Shown here: positions 6,720 to 9,046 of the stretch, piece after piece | Numbering within the stretch: position 1 is the stretch's first letter | Layout: the number at the start of each line of letters is the position of its first letter | From: an uncultured Clostridium sp. | GTDB taxonomy: Bacteria; Bacillota; Clostridia; TANB77; CAG-508 | DNA: 9,046 nt | NCBI GenBank assembly: GCA_945610215.1 | Contig: CALYZR010000015.1 | Coordinates: 1-9,046, forward strand | Direction: 5' to 3' | The notes under the pieces: model-generated | What the model saw: only the letters and a program-made list of their open reading frames with translations | Databases searched by the model: none | Told to the model about the DNA's origin: nothing | Made by a program: the position numbers and the translations under genes

Positions 6720-8543
6720 ATGAGCAAATTTACAATTACAAAAACAAAAAAATTGATATTAGCAGCAATGTTTTTAAGTATACTATTAGTTCTATCAAGA
6801 TTTTTATCTATTAAAACTTCATTTCTAGTAATAAGTTTTAGTTTTATTCCAATAATGTTATGCAGCATTTATTTAGGACCTAAATATAGTTTAACTGTAG
6901 CAGCACTTGGAGATTTAATAGGAGCACTTATTTTTCCATTTGGCGCATATTTCCCAGGATTTACTATAACAGCAGGATTAATGGGATTTATATATGGAAT
7001 ATTCTTATACAAAGATCCAAATAAAGAAATAAAAGATAAAACATTCATTTTTAAATTAATATTAAGTAGTTTAATAGTGCTAATAGGAGTAAAAGTTATT
7101 ATTGAATCTGCATTTTTAAACATTATATATGGAAAAGCATATATAGCAGTAATTTTAACAAGAATAACAACACAAATGATTATGCTACCAATACAAGTAA
7201 TAACAATATATCTACTAGAAAAAGCATTAAGACCATTTGCAAAAAAATATATTTATGAAGAAGAAACAATGAACATAGATGAGTATTTAGATACATTTAG
7301 TAAATTTACAAAAAATCCAAATTTAGATGCTATGAAATACTTAATGGAGAAATTTGATAATCCACACAAAAAATTAAAGATAGTACATGTAGCAGGAACA
7401 AACGGAAAAGGTAGTATATGCGAAATGTTATCAAATGTTCTTGAAAATACTGAGTACAAAGTAGGAAAATTTATATCACCACATTTAATAAGATTTAATG
7501 ATGGGATATATATTAACAACAAAGAAATTACAGACGAAGAAGTAGAAGAAATTTTAATTCCTTTATCAAAAGAAATAACTAATTATAATAAAACACATAA
7601 AGTACCAGTAAAATGGTTTGAAGCAATTACATCACTTAGTATAATATATTTTGCAAAAAATAATTGTGATATTGCAATACTAGAAACAGGACTTGGAGGA
7701 ACAACAGATTGTACAAATATTGCGGATTCCATGGTTTCTATTATAGGTAATATTGGATATGACCATGTAGATATATTAGGAAATACAATAGAAAAAATTG
7801 CAACACATAAAGCTGGAATAATAAAAAACAATTCAGAGACTGTTTTTGTTAAACAAGAAGAAAGTGTAAATAGTATTATAGAAAATACTTGCAAAGAAAA
7901 GAATACCACATTACATCTTGTAAATGCAGATGAAATACAAAACTATTCATATACTTTGGATTTACAAAAATTTGATTATAAAGAATATAAAAATGTAGAA
8001 ATTAATTTAAAAGGAAAAGCACAAATTAATAATGCAGCGGAAGTATTGGAATGTATAGATATTTTAAAAAATAAAGGATATAAAATTCCTAAAGAAGCTA
8101 TTTATAACGGACTAAAAACTGTTGTACATAAAGCAAGACTAGAAACTTTAAGCAAAGATCCAGTAATTATATTTGATGGTGGGCATAATGAAAATGCTAT
8201 AAATAATTTAAGGCAAAATGTTAAGCAGTATTTTACAGAAAGCAAAAAAGTATATATTATTTCACTTTTAAAAACAAAAGATTATAAAACAATAATTAAA
8301 AATATATGTAAAGAAAAAGATTCAATATTTATATTTACAAGTGGAAATGACAAAAAAAGATATGTGTCAAAAGAAAAACTATATAAAGAAGCAAAAAAAT
8401 ATTTGAATGATGTAAATATGTACAAGTATGAACTAAAAGATGCAATTAATATTTGTAAAAAAGTGTATAACGACAGAATAATTCTAATAGTTGGAAGCTT
8501 TTATGTGTATAAAACAGTTTGCGAGGTACTAAAAAATGATTAA
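6720..8543 (+). CDS. Fusion of folate ECF transporter S component (FolT) and folylpolyglutamate synthase (FolC)
   Basis: This 607-residue protein joins two folate proteins in one frame. Residues 1-178 resemble FolT, the membrane substrate-binding unit of a folate ECF transporter: about six hydrophobic segments, LSRFLSIKT (25-33), FSFIPIMLCSIYLGP (40-54), and GAYFPGFTITAGLMGFIYG (75-93). Residues from about 184 to 607 are a complete Mur-ligase-like FolC, which adds glutamate to folates so they stay in the cell. It shows the P-loop VAGTNGKGS (224-232), SPHL (253-256), LETGLGGTTDCTN (321-333), GYDHVDILG (346-354), HKAGIIK (363-369) and the C-terminal DGGHN (486-490). ATG 6720 is chosen because GAGGGGG lies 8 bases upstream; the in-frame GTG 6687 lies inside the riboswitch platform. 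It is controlled by the upstream THF riboswitch. A possible internal start at ATG 7269 (residue 184) has only a weak GAAGAAG upstream. Confidence 0.93.
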   Translation: MSKFTITKTKKLILAAMFLSILLVLSRFLSIKTSFLVISFSFIPIMLCSIYLGPKYSLTVAALGDLIGALIFPFGAYFPGFTITAGLMGFIYGIFLYKDPNKEIKDKTFIFKLILSSLIVLIGVKVIIESAFLNIIYGKAYIAVILTRITTQMIMLPIQVITIYLLEKALRPFAKKYIYEEETMNIDEYLDTFSKFTKNPNLDAMKYLMEKFDNPHKKLKIVHVAGTNGKGSICEMLSNVLENTEYKVGKFISPHLIRFNDGIYINNKEITDEEVEEILIPLSKEITNYNKTHKVPVKWFEAITSLSIIYFAKNNCDIAILETGLGGTTDCTNIADSMVSIIGNIGYDHVDILGNTIEKIATHKAGIIKNNSETVFVKQEESVNSIIENTCKEKNTTLHLVNADEIQNYSYTLDLQKFDYKEYKNVEINLKGKAQINNAAEVLECIDILKNKGYKIPKEAIYNGLKTVVHKARLETLSKDPVIIFDGGHNENAINNLRQNVKQYFTESKKVYIISLLKTKDYKTIIKNICKEKDSIFIFTSGNDKKRYVSKEKLYKEAKKYLNDVNMYKYELKDAINICKKVYNDRIILIVGSFYVYKTVCEVLKND

Positions 8544-9046
8544 ACTAGAAGAGGTTAATTTTAAATATAAAAGTGGTAATGGAGCGTTAAAGAACATTAA
8601 TTTAGAAATACAAGAAGGAGAATTTATAGCCATAATTGGTAAGAACGGTTCACGGTAAATCGACATTATCTAAATTAATTGCAGGATTACTAAAACCTAA
8701 GTCTGGAAAAATAACTGTTGATAGTATAAATACAGCAGATAAAAAAGAATTCTATAATTTAAGAAAAAAAATAGGAATGGTATTTCAAAATCCAGAAAAT
8801 CAAATAATATTTAATAATGTATATGATGATATTGCATTTGCTTTAAAAAATTTAGAATTAGACAATGAAGAAATTAGAATAAAAACAGCATTAGAAAAAC
8901 TAAGAATGGATAAATATTTAAAAAGTCCTACGTATGAGTTATCTATGGGACAAAAGCAAAGAGTTACCATAGCAGGAGTTTTAGCAGTAAATCCAAAATA
9001 TATAATTTTTGATGAACCTACTACAATGCTAGATTCTGAGGGAAAA
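8536..9046 (+). pseudogene. ECF transporter ATPase (EcfA type), frameshifted in Walker A and cut by the window edge
   Basis: The gene starts at ATG 8536, overlapping the end of the FolT-FolC gene by 8 bp, with GAGG at 8523-8526; this suggests translational coupling. The first 39 residues are normal for an ABC ATPase (MIKLEEVNFKY to IAIIGKNGS). One extra base, A8652 or C8653, then changes the frame, giving a stop at 8656-8658 after 40 codons. Removing it restores GKNGSGKST and an open frame of 131 codons to the right edge. That frame holds the Q-loop FQNPENQI (83-90, a form typical of ECF ATPases), the signature LSMGQKQR (135-142, Met replacing the usual second Gly) and Walker B YIIFDEPTT (155-163). 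It would power folate uptake with FolT and a membrane EcfT. Without the frameshift this would be an ordinary EcfA; whether the change is real is open. Confidence 0.85.

Noticed and set aside
8641..8660. Programmed ribosomal frameshifting to restore the ATPase
   Set aside because: There is no slippery heptamer or upstream Shine-Dalgarno-like stimulator at the shift, and a catalytic P-loop is an unlikely place; mutation or sequence error is simpler.
1..9046. CRISPR arrays, tRNA/rRNA genes, insertion sequences, phage genes
   Set aside because: I saw no regularly spaced repeats, cloverleaf-like sequences, transposase motifs or terminal inverted repeats; all coding space is explained by the listed genes.

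Overview
The window is strongly AT-rich. It has A/T-biased codon use, strong AGGAGG-type ribosome binding sites, a tetrahydrofolate riboswitch, ECF transporter parts, and a LysM/M14 endopeptidase of a type known from spore formers. Together these point to a low-GC Firmicute, most likely a member of the Clostridia. The species cannot be named from the sequence.

Layout. (1) Positions 1558 to 1, minus strand: the start of a non-ribosomal peptide synthetase, with a complete condensation domain and the beginning of an adenylation domain that runs off the left edge. (2) A 225-bp divergent intergenic region holds a good promoter for the synthetase, a cre-like site and a separate perfect inverted repeat. 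(3) Positions 1784 to 4412, plus strand: a two-gene unit of a membrane-anchored HtrA-type serine protease and an FAD oxidoreductase with a C-terminal Rieske [2Fe-2S] domain. (4) Positions 5736 to 4462, minus strand: a peptidoglycan endopeptidase (PG-binding + LysM + M14). Its terminator hairpin includes its own stop codon. (5) Positions 5827 to 6474, plus strand: deoC. (6) Positions 6516 to 9046, plus strand: a folate-uptake unit with a promoter, a THF riboswitch, a switching hairpin over the ribosome binding site, a gene fusing the folate ECF substrate-binding protein FolT to folylpolyglutamate synthase FolC, and an overlapping ECF ATPase gene cut by the right edge.

The folate unit is the most interesting part. 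One polypeptide seems to carry both the membrane folate-capture protein and the enzyme that traps folate by adding glutamates. Its synthesis is controlled by a reduced-folate riboswitch, and an ECF ATPase follows directly. As given, the ATPase gene carries a +1 insertion inside the Walker A loop (about 8652-8653) that stops translation after 40 codons. The rest of the gene is intact in the next frame, so this is either a recent null mutation or a sequence error.

The other genes look like ordinary but well-conserved members of known families. Two start sites matter: the oxidoreductase should start at ATG 2931 (not GTG 2922, which lies in the ribosome binding site), and the FolT-FolC gene at ATG 6720 (not GTG 6687, which lies in the riboswitch expression platform).
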